From: Luteibacter pinisoli
GTDB lineage: Bacteria; Pseudomonadota; Gammaproteobacteria; Xanthomonadales; Rhodanobacteraceae
Length of the DNA stretch: 64,000 bases
Assembly: GCF_006385595.1 (NCBI RefSeq)
Contig: NZ_CP041046.1
Coordinates: 1,116,001 to 1,180,000 of the forward strand
Direction: 5' to 3'
The notes beneath the pieces were generated by a model. It saw nothing but the letters and a program-made list of their open reading frames with translations, did no database searches and was not told the DNA's origin. Made by a program: the position numbers and the translations under genes. Positions 10,847 through 19,074 of the stretch are shown one piece after another. How positions within the stretch are numbered: the first letter of the stretch is position 1; every line of letters begins with the position of its first letter.

Positions 10847-11152
10847 ATGGCCAAGACCTCGATGATTGAGCGTGATGTCAAGCGCTCCAAGCTCGTCAAG
10901 AAGTACGCCGCCAAGCGCGCCGAACTGAAGGCGATTGTTCTGAGCGCCACCGCCTCGTATGACGAGAAGATGGAAGCCCAGACCAAGCTGCAGAAGCTGC
11001 CGCGTGACGCTTCGCCGTCGCGTCAGCGCAACCGCTGCGCCCTGACCGGCCGCCCGCGTGGCGTCTACAGCAAGTTCGGCCTCGGCCGCAACAAGCTGCG
11101 CGAAGCCACCATGCGTGGCGACGTGCCGGGCCTGCGCAAGGCAAGCTGGTAA
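10847..11152 (+). CDS. rpsN: 30S ribosomal protein S14 (long, zinc-free form)
   Basis: S14 belongs to the 30S head near S10 and S19. At 101 residues it is the long form, and it has only one Cys (RCALTGRPRG) instead of the two CxxC pairs of the zinc-binding type. The C-terminus shows YSKFGLGRNKLREATMRGDVPGLRKASW. In E. coli rpsH follows immediately; here a 176-bp spacer follows. Confidence 0.97.
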   Translation: MAKTSMIERDVKRSKLVKKYAAKRAELKAIVLSATASYDEKMEAQTKLQKLPRDASPSRQRNRCALTGRPRGVYSKFGLGRNKLREATMRGDVPGLRKASW

Positions 11153-11161
11153 TACCTGGAT

Positions 11162-11268
11162 CCGCCCCCTCGGGGGCGGGGCAGGGCACGGGCTGGGCAA
11201 AAGTTGCCCAATCCGCGACAGCCTGATATAGTCGTTGGTCTGCGCAATGCAGACCGACGTCTTGTCGG
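11162..11268 (+). promoter_or_regulatory. Structured spacer with candidate internal promoter between rpsN and rpsH
   Basis: Three perfect hairpins lie in 107 bp: CCGCCCC/GGGGCGG with a CTCG loop (11162-11179), GGGCAA/TTGCCC (11195-11209), and GGTCTGC/GCAGACC (11237-11255), followed by a weaker CCGAC/GTCGG (11254-11268). TTGCCC (11204-11209) and TATAGT (11227-11232) are 17 bp apart and would make a reasonable sigma-70 promoter starting near 11239, inside the third hairpin. The first hairpin lacks a T tract and so is not an ordinary terminator. A leader of about 90 nt before rpsH could hold an S8-type translational operator; that is inference. Confidence 0.5.
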
Positions 11269-11328
11269 CTTTACAATTTAAAGATCTCCGGTAATTCGGA
11301 TATCGGTGCACTCTCAAGGGTTTTTTCT

Positions 11329-11724
11329 ATGAGCATGACTGATCCCATCGCCGATCTGTTTACGCGCATCCGCAATAGCCAGGCCACTGGCAAGTCGGTT
11401 GTCCGTATGCCGTCGTCGAAGATGAAGCTGGCCCTCGCCCAGCTCCTGCAGAACGAAGGCTATGTCCTTGACGCCCGCGTTGCCGAAGAAGACGGCAAGC
11501 CGGTCCTCGAGATCAAGCTGAAGTATTTCGAAGGCCGTCCGGCTATCGAAACCATCGCCCGTGTCAGCCGTTCGGGTCTCCGCGTTTACCGCGGCAAGGA
11601 CGAGCTGCCGAAGGTTCTCGGCGGCCTGGGTATCTCGATCATCTCCACCTCCGCCGGTCTCCTGACCGATGCGCAGGCCCGTGCCAAGGGTCTGGGTGGC
11701 GAAGTCATTGGCCAGGTGGCGTAA
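11329..11724 (+). CDS. rpsH: 30S ribosomal protein S8
   Basis: S8 binds the central domain of 16S rRNA and in E. coli is the repressor of the spc operon. The product has 131 residues from the ATG at 11329 (MSMTDPIAD); the ATG at 11335 would give the more usual MTDPIAD start. AAGGG lies 10 bp upstream of the first ATG. Signature parts (YVLDARVAEED and the C-terminal GISIISTSAGLLTDAQAR) are present. It is the first gene after a 176-bp spacer. Confidence 0.97.
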   Translation: MSMTDPIADLFTRIRNSQATGKSVVRMPSSKMKLALAQLLQNEGYVLDARVAEEDGKPVLEIKLKYFEGRPAIETIARVSRSGLRVYRGKDELPKVLGGLGISIISTSAGLLTDAQARAKGLGGEVIGQVA

Positions 11725-11735
11725 GGAGTCCTGAT

Positions 11736-12263
11736 ATGTCACGTGTAGCCAAGAAGCCCATCACGCTCCCCAAGGGCGTTGAAATCTCGGTCGCCAACGG
11801 CACCGTCTCCGTCAAGGGCCCCAAGGGCACCCTGACCACCCACGAACTGCCGGGCATCTCGTTCGCGCAGGAAAATGGCGTGGCCACGGTTGTCGTTGCC
11901 GATGGCACTGACGACAAGTTCGGCGGTACCGCTCGCGCCATCGTCGCGAACATGGTCATCGGCGTGGCCAACGGCTTCGAAAAGAAGCTGGAACTGGTCG
12001 GCGTCGGTTACCGCGCGCAGATGCAGGGCAAGTCGATCAACCTTTCGCTCGGCTTCTCGCATCCGGTCGTCTTCGAGGCGCCGGAAGGCATCACCATCGA
12101 AACCCCGACGCAGACGGAAGTCCTGGTGAAGGGCGCCGACAAGCAGCTCGTCGGCCAGGTGGCTGCGAAGATCCGCGCATTCCGTTCGCCGGAACCCTAC
12201 AAGGGTAAGGGCGTCCGCTATGCCGGCGAGAAGATCATCCTGAAGGAAGCCAAGAAGGCCTAA
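11736..12263 (+). CDS. rplF: 50S ribosomal protein L6
   Basis: L6 binds near the sarcin-ricin loop and factor-binding site. The product has 175 residues with two similar L6 domains. Conserved parts are MSRVAKKPITLPKGVE, the GVANGFEKKLELVGVGYRA hinge, and the C-terminal PEPYKGKGVRYAGE signature. It lies 11 bp after rpsH. Confidence 0.98.
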   Translation: MSRVAKKPITLPKGVEISVANGTVSVKGPKGTLTTHELPGISFAQENGVATVVVADGTDDKFGGTARAIVANMVIGVANGFEKKLELVGVGYRAQMQGKSINLSLGFSHPVVFEAPEGITIETPTQTEVLVKGADKQLVGQVAAKIRAFRSPEPYKGKGVRYAGEKIILKEAKKA

Positions 12264-12293
12264 TCGGCCTATCCGCTTTCTGGAGACGAGACG

Positions 12294-12644
12294 ATGAACA
12301 AGAACGAATCCCGCCTGCGCCGCGCCAAGTCGACCCGCTCTCACATCCGTGAGCTCGCCGTCGCCCGCTTGAGCGTGCACCGCACTGGCCAGCACATCTA
12401 CGCCCAGGTCTTTGCACCGAACGGCACCGTCGTGGCAGCTGCCTCGACCGTGCAGAGCTCGGTGGCCGAAGGCCTCAAGAGCAAGAAGAACGTCGAGGCC
12501 GCCACCACGGTGGGTCGCATCGTTGCCGAGCGCGCCAAGGCCGCCGGTATCGAAGCCGTCGCGTTCGACCGCTCGGGTTTCCGTTACCACGGTCGCATCA
12601 AGGCTCTCGCCGATGCGGCTCGTGAGGCCGGCCTCAAGTTCTAA
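12294..12644 (+). CDS. rplR: 50S ribosomal protein L18
   Basis: L18 binds 5S rRNA together with L5 and L25. The 116-residue product has the basic N-terminus (RLRRAKSTRSHIREL), LSVHRTGQHIYAQV and the C-terminal FDRSGFRYHGRIKALADAARE. The spacing from rplF is 30 bp. A 127-bp spacer with hairpins separates it from rpsE. Confidence 0.97.
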   Translation: MNKNESRLRRAKSTRSHIRELAVARLSVHRTGQHIYAQVFAPNGTVVAAASTVQSSVAEGLKSKKNVEAATTVGRIVAERAKAAGIEAVAFDRSGFRYHGRIKALADAAREAGLKF

Positions 12645-12661
12645 GAGGCGTCAGGCCACGG

Positions 12662-12756
12662 CATCGGCCCCTCGGGGCCGGTGTCGCCCGATGTACCTAC
12701 AACACCAAGCGGCGACCAAGCCGTAAACAGAAGTCCCGGCTAACTATCATTCCGGG
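12662..12756 (+). promoter_or_regulatory. Hairpin-containing spacer between rplR and rpsE
   Basis: A stem 12662-12670/1275-12683 region (core CGGCCC 12665-12670 with GGGCCG 12675-12680, extendable by three pairs) is capped by a CTCG loop and has no T tract. A second, weaker stem pairs CCCGG (12735-12739) with CCGGG (12752-12756) just before the rpsE ribosome-binding site AGGA. The CTCG-capped hairpin repeats the design seen after rpsN. No convincing -35/-10 pair was found. Function is unknown: mRNA processing, partial termination or translational control are possible. Confidence 0.4.
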
Positions 12757-12771
12757 CTATCAGGAAAAGAG

Positions 12772-13281
12772 ATGTCCTCGACAGATCGCGAAAATTCGGA
12801 CGGCATGCTTGAAAAGCTTATCGCCGTCAACCGCGTGGCCAAGACCGTCAAGGGTGGCCGCCAGATGAGCTTCACCGCGCTGACGGTTGTCGGCGATGGC
12901 GAAGGCCGCGTCGGTTTTGGTTATGGCAAGGCGCGTGAAGTGCCGGTCGCCATTTCCAAGGCCATGGAACGCGCCCGCCGCAACATGGTCACGATTGAAC
13001 TGAACCAGGGCACCCTGTGGTACGCCATCAAGGCCAACCACGGCGCAGCCCGCGTTTACATGCAGCCCGCTTCCCAGGGTACCGGCGTCATCGCCGGCGG
13101 CGCCATGCGCGCTGTCCTCGAAGTGGTCGGCGTGAAGGACGTGCTGGCCAAGGCCGTCGGCTCGCGCAACCCGATCAACCTCGTCCGCGCGACGATCAAG
13201 GGTCTGCAGGCCGTCGCCTCGCCGAAGCGCATCGCCGCCAAGCGTGGCAAGACGATCGAAGAGGTGCTGGGCAATGGCTAA
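12772..13281 (+). CDS. rpsE: 30S ribosomal protein S5
   Basis: S5 is needed for translational accuracy and lies at the mRNA entry site. The product has 169 residues. The signature VNRVAKTVKGGRQMSFTALTVVGDGEGRVGFG is shown in parts by VAKTVKGGRQMSF and GEGRVGFGYGKARE, and the spectinomycin-loop region KGGR is wild type. Its end overlaps rpmD by eight bases. Confidence 0.97.
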   Translation: MSSTDRENSDGMLEKLIAVNRVAKTVKGGRQMSFTALTVVGDGEGRVGFGYGKAREVPVAISKAMERARRNMVTIELNQGTLWYAIKANHGAARVYMQPASQGTGVIAGGAMRAVLEVVGVKDVLAKAVGSRNPINLVRATIKGLQAVASPKRIAAKRGKTIEEVLGNG

Positions 13282-13471
13282 GAACACCGAAACCACCGGC
13301 ACCGTCCGCGTGCGCCTCGTCAAGGGCCTGCGTGGTGTGCAGGGTCGTCATCGCCTGAGCGTCAAGGCCCTCGGCCTCGGCAAGCTCAACGATGTCCGTG
13401 AACTGAAGGATTCCCCGCAGGTCCGTGGCCTCATCAACACGGTCTACTACCTGGTCCGGGTTGAGGAGTAA
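13274..13471 (+). CDS. rpmD: 50S ribosomal protein L30
   Basis: L30 is a small 50S protein. The ATG at 13274 gives 65 residues (MAKNTETTGTVRVRLVKG), the family length, and overlaps the end of rpsE by eight bases. The block VKALGLGKLNDVRELKDSPQVRGLI is the L30 signature region. Upstream in-frame codons lie inside rpsE and were rejected. rplO starts 5 bp after its stop. Confidence 0.96.
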   Translation: MAKNTETTGTVRVRLVKGLRGVQGRHRLSVKALGLGKLNDVRELKDSPQVRGLINTVYYLVRVEE

Positions 13472-13476
13472 TAATC

Positions 13477-13908
13477 ATGCGTCTTAATGATCTCCGCCCT
13501 GGTAAGGGCGCTCGCAAGACCCGCACCCGCGTCGCTCGCGGTATTGGTTCCGGCCTCGGCAAGACTGCCGGCCGTGGCCATAAGGGTCAGCACGCTCGTG
13601 CCGGTAACACGCACCGCGTCGGTTTCGAAGGCGGCCAGATGCCGCTGCAGCGTCGTCTCCCGAAGGTGGGCTTCCGCTCGCTGAAGAAGGCCGACACCGA
13701 ACAGGTCATGCTCTATCAGCTGGCGGCTATCGAAGCCGACACCATCGATCCGATCGCTCTGCACGCCGCTGGCCTCGTGACCAGCCGCGCCAAGAAGATC
13801 AAGATCGTGCTGAAGGGCGAGATTACTCGCGCTGTGAAGCTCCAGGGTGTGCTCGCGACGGCCGGTGCCAAGGCCGCCATCGAAGCCGCCGGCGGCAGCG
13901 TGGAGTAA
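13477..13908 (+). CDS. rplO: 50S ribosomal protein L15
   Basis: L15 is a late assembly protein of the 50S subunit. The product has 143 residues and starts MRLNDLRPGKGARK, with the Gly/Arg-rich segment GRGHKGQHARAG and the conserved GFEGGQMPLQRRLPKVGF. It contains the YLQ/PRM-type arginine that YcfD-family oxygenases do not target (L16 is the target), so no modification is predicted. It is followed 4 bp later by secY. Confidence 0.97.
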   Translation: MRLNDLRPGKGARKTRTRVARGIGSGLGKTAGRGHKGQHARAGNTHRVGFEGGQMPLQRRLPKVGFRSLKKADTEQVMLYQLAAIEADTIDPIALHAAGLVTSRAKKIKIVLKGEITRAVKLQGVLATAGAKAAIEAAGGSVE

Positions 13909-13912
13909 TACA

Positions 13913-15235
13913 GTGGCTGGAGCGCAGGGCAATTCGCTCGGCTCGCTGGGCAAACTGACGGAACTGCGTCAGCGCATCTTTTTCCTGATTGGTGCGCTGA
14001 TCGTCTTCCGCCTCGGCTCGTTCATTCCCGTTCCGGGCGTGAACCCCGAGGCGATGACGAGCCTGGTTGAGGGCGGCGGCGGCCTGCTGAACATGGTCAA
14101 CATGTTCTCGGGTGGTTCGCTGTCCCGCTTCTCGGTCTTCGCACTGGGTGTCGTGCCTTATATCTCGGCTTCGATCGTGGTCCAGATGATGGGCTCGGTC
14201 ATTCCTTCGCTGATGGCATTGCGCAAGGAAGGTGAGTCGGGTCGTCGCAAGATGACGATGTACACCCGCTTCGGCACGGTCGGCCTCGCGGCCTTCCAGG
14301 CCTTCGGCATCGCGGTCGCCCTGCAGAAGCAGGTCGCGGCAGGCGGTTCGCCGGTGGTGTACATGCCGGGTCCTGGTTTCATCATGGCTTCGGTCGTCGG
14401 CCTCACCGCCGGCACCATGTTCCTGATGTGGCTGGGCGAGCAGATCACCGAGCGCGGTATTGGCAACGGCATTTCGATGCTGATCTTCGCCGGTATCGTG
14501 GCTGGCCTGCCCGCTGCGGTGGCGCACACGCTGAGCATGGCGAACAACGGCGAGCTGTCGGTCCTGAAGCTGCTGCTGGTCACCGTGGTCATCCTGGGTG
14601 TCACGGCTTTCGTGGTGTTCATGGAGCGCGCCCAGCGGCGCATCACCGTGAACTACGCGAAGCAGGGCAACCAGCGTCAGTTCCAGCGCCAGACATCGCA
14701 TCTGCCGCTGAAGATCAACATGGCGGGCGTCATTCCGCCGATCTTCGCGACCAGCCTGCTGTTGTTCCCGGCTACCGCGGCAACCTGGTTCGGCTCTGCC
14801 CACCAGTCGCGTTGGCTGCAGGCGGTGACCACGGCGCTGAGCCCGGGTGAGCCCATCCACGACATCGTGTTCGCGGTGCTGGTGATCGGTTTCGCCTTCT
14901 TCTATACGGCGATCGTGTTCAACTCGCAGGAAACGGCCGATAACCTCAAGCGTTCGGGCGCGCTGATTCCGGGCATCCGCCCGGGTCGGGCCACGGCGGA
15001 CTACATCGATGGCGTCATGACCCGGCTTACCGGTGTTGGCGCGCTCTACATCGTCCTGGTCTGCCTGGTGCCCACGTTCCTTCAGAACGCCTGGCACGTA
15101 CCGTTCTATTTCGGCGGCACTTCGCTGCTGATCGTGGTGGTGGTGGTGATGGACTTTACGGCCCAGGTCCAGGCCCATCTCGTCAGCCACCAGTACGAGA
15201 GTCTGCTTAAGAAGTCCAATCTCCGCCGCGGCTGA
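13913..15235 (+). CDS. secY: Protein translocase subunit SecY
   Basis: SecY is the channel of the Sec translocon in the inner membrane, acting with SecE, SecG and SecA. The GTG at 13913 is chosen because it sits 4 bp after rplO with GGAG upstream, giving 440 residues starting VAGAQGNSLGSLGKL; longer frames run into rplO. About ten membrane segments are evident, the first at roughly residues 20-40. The conserved GIGNGISMLIFAGI loop region and the cytoplasmic VERAQRRI-like EFAQRRITVNYAKQ segment are present. It ends the spc block. No rpmJ follows it. Confidence 0.97.
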   Translation: MAGAQGNSLGSLGKLTELRQRIFFLIGALIVFRLGSFIPVPGVNPEAMTSLVEGGGGLLNMVNMFSGGSLSRFSVFALGVVPYISASIVVQMMGSVIPSLMALRKEGESGRRKMTMYTRFGTVGLAAFQAFGIAVALQKQVAAGGSPVVYMPGPGFIMASVVGLTAGTMFLMWLGEQITERGIGNGISMLIFAGIVAGLPAAVAHTLSMANNGELSVLKLLLVTVVILGVTAFVVFMERAQRRITVNYAKQGNQRQFQRQTSHLPLKINMAGVIPPIFATSLLLFPATAATWFGSAHQSRWLQAVTTALSPGEPIHDIVFAVLVIGFAFFYTAIVFNSQETADNLKRSGALIPGIRPGRATADYIDGVMTRLTGVGALYIVLVCLVPTFLQNAWHVPFYFGGTSLLIVVVVVMDFTAQVQAHLVSHQYESLLKKSNLRRG

Positions 15236-15244
15236 GATTGGACT

Positions 15245-15294
15245 GGAAGTCCCCGAGTAGGGGAGGCCGTGGCACCTGGTGCCGCTGGACTTCC
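15245..15294 (+). promoter_or_regulatory. Predicted three-way RNA junction between secY and rpsM
   Basis: GGAAGT (15245-15250) pairs with ACTTCC (15289-15294). Between them are CCCC/GGGG (15251-15254 with 15260-15263) and GGCAC/GTGCC (15271-15275 with 15279-15283). Together they form a compact three-way junction starting 9 bp after the secY stop. In E. coli the mRNA before rpsM folds into the S4 repressor site. A link to S4 here is inference. A weak -10-like TAGAAT lies downstream at 15314-15319 without a good -35. Confidence 0.45.
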
Positions 15295-15361
15295 CGTTTA
15301 GGTTAATTAAGGTTAGAATTGCGCGTTTACCGCGCTCGAAGCACATTGGAGACAGTACATC

Positions 15362-15718
15362 ATGGCGCGCATCGCGGGTGTCAATTTGCCGGTCCAGAAG
15401 CATGTCTGGGTTGGCCTGCAGAGCATTTACGGAATCGGCCGTTCGCGGGCGAAGAAGGTCTGTGCCGACGCTGGCGTGGTTTCGACCACCCAGATCAAAT
15501 CGTTGAGCGAAGGCGAGGTCGAGAAGATCCGCGCTGAAATCGCCAAGTACACGGTCGAAGGCGATCTTCGCCGCGAGATCGGTATGGCGGTCAAGCGTCT
15601 GATGGACCTGGGTTGCTATCGTGGCCTGCGCCATCGTCGCGGCCTGCCGGTGCGCGGCCAGCGCACGCGTACCAACGCCCGTACCCGCAAGGGTCCGCGT
15701 CGTCCGATCAAGAAGTAA
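15362..15718 (+). CDS. rpsM: 30S ribosomal protein S13
   Basis: S13 forms contacts between the 30S head and the 50S subunit and touches the P-site tRNA with its tail. The 118-residue product begins MARIAGVNLPVQKHVWVGL and has YGIGRSRAKKVCADAGV and the C-terminal RGLPVRGQRTRTNARTRKGP. TTGGAGACAG precedes the ATG. It is the first gene of the alpha block. Confidence 0.98.
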   Translation: MARIAGVNLPVQKHVWVGLQSIYGIGRSRAKKVCADAGVVSTTQIKSLSEGEVEKIRAEIAKYTVEGDLRREIGMAVKRLMDLGCYRGLRHRRGLPVRGQRTRTNARTRKGPRRPIKK

Positions 15719-15730
15719 CGGATACCGATT

Positions 15731-16117
15731 ATGGCTAAGCCGGTTAAGACCAAGAAGAAGATTAAGCGCGTTGTCACGGATGCCGTGGCCCACGTGCAGG
15801 CTTCGTTCAACAACACGATCGTCACGATCACCGATCGCCAGGGCAACGCCCTGTCGTGGGCGACTGCTGGTGGCGCGGGTTTCCGCGGTTCCCGTAAGTC
15901 GACCCCGTTCGCTGCCCAGGTTGCCGCCGAAAAGGCTGGCCGCGCTGCCGGCGACTACGGTGTGAAGACCGTGGAAGTTCGCATCAAGGGCCCCGGCCCG
16001 GGCCGTGAGTCGGCCGTGCGTTCCCTGAATGCGTTGGGCTACAAAGTGCTCAACATTATTGACGTCACGCCGATTCCGCATAACGGCTGCCGTCCCCCCA
16101 AGAAGCGTCGCGTCTAA
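15731..16117 (+). CDS. rpsK: 30S ribosomal protein S11
   Basis: S11 lies on the 30S platform near the mRNA exit. The product has 128 residues. The conserved HVQASFNNTIVTITDRQGN, SAGGAGFRGSRKSTP-like and PGPGRESAVRSL blocks are visible, ending in DVTPIPHNGCRPPKKRRV, the site of isoaspartate formation in E. coli S11 (Asn-Gly). It lies 12 bp after rpsM. Confidence 0.98.
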   Translation: MAKPVKTKKKIKRVVTDAVAHVQASFNNTIVTITDRQGNALSWATAGGAGFRGSRKSTPFAAQVAAEKAGRAAGDYGVKTVEVRIKGPGPGRESAVRSLNALGYKVLNIIDVTPIPHNGCRPPKKRRV

Positions 16118-16128
16118 GGAGCATACCC

Positions 16129-16755
<627 letters not shown>

Positions 16756-16771
16756 TCCACCGGAGCCTTGC

Positions 16772-17770
16772 ATGGCAGTATCGTCAACTAGTGTGCTGCG
16801 GCCCCGCGGCCTCAGCGTCGAGCAGCTCGGAGCGAACCGCGCCAAGGTGGTGGTCGAGCCGCTCGAGCGTGGCTTTGGTCACACCCTGGGCAACGCGCTG
16901 CGCCGCGTGCTGCTCTCTTCGATTCCGGGCAGCGCCATCGTCGAAGTCGAAATCGACGGCGTGCTGCACGAGTACACCACCCTGGAAGGCCTTCAGGAAG
17001 ACGTCATTGAGGTTCTCCTGAACCTCAAGGACGTTGCGATTCGCCAGCACAGCGGTGACGAAGTCACCCTGACGCTGTCGAAGAAAGGCAAGGGCGTGGT
17101 CACGGCGGGCGATATTGCCGTCGACCACACCGTTGAAATCGTCAACCCGGACCATGTGATCTGCCACCTCACCAAGGATGTGGCCCTGAACATGCGTTTG
17201 AAGGTTCGCAAGGGCGTCGGCTACCAGCCGGCCTCTGCTCGCCAGCATCCGGATGACGAGACGCGGCCGATCGGCCGTCTGCAGCTCGACGCGTCGTTTG
17301 CGCCGGTGTTGCGCGTGGCTTACGAAGTGGACGCCGCTCGTGTTGAGCAGCGCACCAACCTCGACAAGCTCGTGCTCGACATCGAGACGAACGGCACGAT
17401 CGGCGCTGAAGACGCTGTCCGCAAGGCGGCTGAAATCATCAACGACCAGCTGTCGGTTTTCGGCGATTTCTCGCGCCGCGAGTCCGATTCGACCAAGGCG
17501 GAGAAGGGCGGTTTCGATCCGCTGCTGCTCCGTCCGATCGACGACCTCGAACTGACGGTTCGTTCGGCGAACTGCCTCAAGGCAGAGAGCATTTACTACA
17601 TCGGCGACCTCGTGCAGAAGACGGAAGTCGAACTGCTCAAGACGCCGAACCTGGGCAAGAAGTCGCTGACCGAAATCAAGGATGTCCTTGGCGGTCGTGG
17701 CCTGGCCCTGGGCATGAAGCTCGAGAACTGGCCGCCGCCGGGTCTGTCCCACGGCATGCAGCTCGGCTGA
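16772..17770 (+). CDS. rpoA: DNA-directed RNA polymerase subunit alpha
   Basis: The alpha subunit dimerises to start RNA polymerase assembly, and its C-terminal domain binds UP elements and activators. The product has 332 residues. The N-terminal domain shows EPLERGFGHTLGNALRRVLLSS; the CTD shows LRPIDDLELTVRSANCLKAE and the helix-hairpin-helix region LLKTPNLGKKSLTEIKDVL. Unlike in E. coli, it is not directly followed by rplQ: an 11-bp hairpin lies after the stop. Confidence 0.98.
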   Translation: MAVSSTSVLRPRGLSVEQLGANRAKVVVEPLERGFGHTLGNALRRVLLSSIPGSAIVEVEIDGVLHEYTTLEGLQEDVIEVLLNLKDVAIRQHSGDEVTLTLSKKGKGVVTAGDIAVDHTVEIVNPDHVICHLTKDVALNMRLKVRKGVGYQPASARQHPDDETRPIGRLQLDASFAPVLRVAYEVDAARVEQRTNLDKLVLDIETNGTIGAEDAVRKAAEIINDQLSVFGDFSRRESDSTKAEKGGFDPLLLRPIDDLELTVRSANCLKAESIYYIGDLVQKTEVELLKTPNLGKKSLTEIKDVLGGRGLALGMKLENWPPPGLSHGMQLG

Positions 17771-17777
17771 TGTTTTA

Positions 17778-17814
17778 CGGGGCGATCGGTTTTCGATCGC
17801 CCCGGTTCCTTTTG
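17778..17814 (+). terminator. Terminator-like hairpin after rpoA
   Basis: A perfect 11-bp stem CGGGGCGATCG/CGATCGCCCCG (17778-17788 with 17794-17804) with a GTTTT loop is followed by GTTCCTTTTG, an imperfect T tract. It should terminate or strongly attenuate transcription before rplQ. The space 17815-17982 before rplQ shows no gene and no confident promoter; a TATAAC at 17883-17888 lacks a good -35. Confidence 0.75.
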
Positions 17815-17982
17815 CACGATCCGGCGGATGCCATGCGCACTTCCCCCGGCATATCAAAGCGGTCCATAGAGGCCGTGCTCTTATAACGGGGCGTTCTGAC
17901 AGCCTCGAATAGCGGGAAACCGCGGAAAGTCGGCTCATCCTGGCCGGCCTTTCATAACAACAGACCTTAGAGAGTAAACGCC

Positions 17983-18366
17983 ATGCGCCACCAGAAATCC
18001 GGTCGCAAGCTCAACCGCACGAGCAGCCACCGCGAAGCCATGTTCAAGAACATGGCCGCGTCGCTGATCAAGCACGAGCTTATCCGCACCACCCTTCCCA
18101 AGGCGAAGGAACTCCGTCGCGTTGCCGAGCCGCTCATCACGCTCGCCAAGACCGACGGCGTTGCCAACCGCCGCCTCGCTTTCGCGCGTCTGCGCGACAA
18201 GCAGGCTGTCGGCAAGCTGTTCGTCGAGCTCGGCCCGCGTTACCGCGAGCGTCCCGGCGGCTACCTGCGTATCCTCAAGTGCGGCTTCCGCCCGGGCGAC
18301 AGCGCCCCGATGGCGTACGTCGAGCTGGTGGATCGCCCGAAGACCGATGCTGCCGACGCTGAGTAA
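17983..18366 (+). CDS. rplQ: 50S ribosomal protein L17
   Basis: L17 lies near the tunnel exit on the 50S subunit. The 127-residue product begins MRHQKSGRKLNRTSSHREAMFKNM and shows EHELIRTT-like KHELIRTTLPKAKELR and the C-terminal RPGDSAPMAYVEL. It is 212 bp from rpoA with a hairpin between them, so it may rely on readthrough or on its own promoter. A strong terminator follows. Confidence 0.98.
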   Translation: MRHQKSGRKLNRTSSHREAMFKNMAASLIKHELIRTTLPKAKELRRVAEPLITLAKTDGVANRRLAFARLRDKQAVGKLFVELGPRYRERPGGYLRILKCGFRPGDSAPMAYVELVDRPKTDAADAE

Positions 18367-18392
18367 GCGTTAGCGACATCCAGAGGTACCCA

Positions 18393-18425
18393 AACCCCGG
18401 CCGGGCAACCAGCCGGGGTTTTTTT
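18393..18425 (+). terminator. Intrinsic terminator after rplQ
   Basis: CCCCGGC (18395-18401) pairs with GCCGGGG (18412-18418), flanked by AA and followed by seven T residues (18419-18425). It closes the ribosomal cluster. Confidence 0.93.
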
Positions 18426-18527
18426 CGCTAAGTCGTTGACTCAGTTACAAACGAAACTTCTGCGACCTGCTGACAAACCGGTGCACAAAGCGTTAACGTG
18501 GGTGTCCCCGCACCGCACCATCCCCGA

Positions 18528-19064
18528 ATGAATCCTCTCGCCTGGTCGTACCGCTCCCGCTATCTCGCTGGTTTCCTTGTCTGCGCTGGCCTCATGGGCT
18601 TCGCGCTGTATGCCCAGTACGAGATGCACCTGGATCCGTGCCCGCTGTGCATCTTCCAGCGCATCGCGGTGTGCATCATGGGTCTGGTATTCCTCATCGG
18701 TGGCTTGCACGCGCCGGTGCGCAAGGGCGCTCGCGCCACCTACGCCATCCTGGCCACCCTGGGCGGCGCGTGGGGCATCGCGACGGCCGGCCGCCACCTG
18801 TGGCTGCAGACCCTTCCGGCCGACCAGGTGCCGGCGTGTGGGCCCGGGCTCGGCTACCTGTTTGACGCCTTCCCCTTCATGAAGATGCTGAAGCTTGCCT
18901 TCACCGGTTCCGGTGAGTGCGCCAAGGTAGAGCCCATCCTCGGCGTTCCCATGCCGGGCTGGACCTTGCTCTGGTTCATCATCCTCATCGCCTGGGCCTG
19001 GATGGCCCTGCGCAGCTCCGATCGTTCCCCGACTTCCCGCGCCGTTCAAAGCGCTACCACGTAG
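18528..19064 (+). CDS. dsbB: Disulfide bond formation protein DsbB
   Basis: DsbB is an inner-membrane quinone reductase that reoxidises periplasmic DsbA. From the ATG at 18528 the product has 178 residues with four predicted membrane helices. Both redox pairs are present: CPLC at residues 38-41 in the first periplasmic loop and Cys104/Cys131 in the second. An upstream in-frame GTG at 18498 would only add a non-conserved stretch. It lies 10 bp before the DAHP synthase gene. dsbA is not in the window. Confidence 0.9.
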   Translation: MNPLAWSYRSRYLAGFLVCAGLMGFALYAQYEMHLDPCPLCIFQRIAVCIMGLVFLIGGLHAPVRKGARATYAILATLGGAWGIATAGRHLWLQTLPADQVPACGPGLGYLFDAFPFMKMLKLAFTGSGECAKVEPILGVPMPGWTLLWFIILIAWAWMALRSSDRSPTSRAVQSATT

Positions 19065-19074
19065 GCCCGCCGTT

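Noticed and set aside
15291..15319. TTCCCG-N17-TAGAAT as the rpsM promoter
   Set aside because: The -10 is fair, but the -35 matches at only two positions; left as a weak possibility in the spacer entry.
13823..16081. 752-aa minus-strand open frame across secY, rpsM and rpsK
   Set aside because: It is antisense to several certain genes, His/Arg-rich, with no domain or ribosome-binding site.
17883..17888. TATAAC as the rplQ promoter -10
   Set aside because: No -35 at an acceptable spacing, so it is not called.
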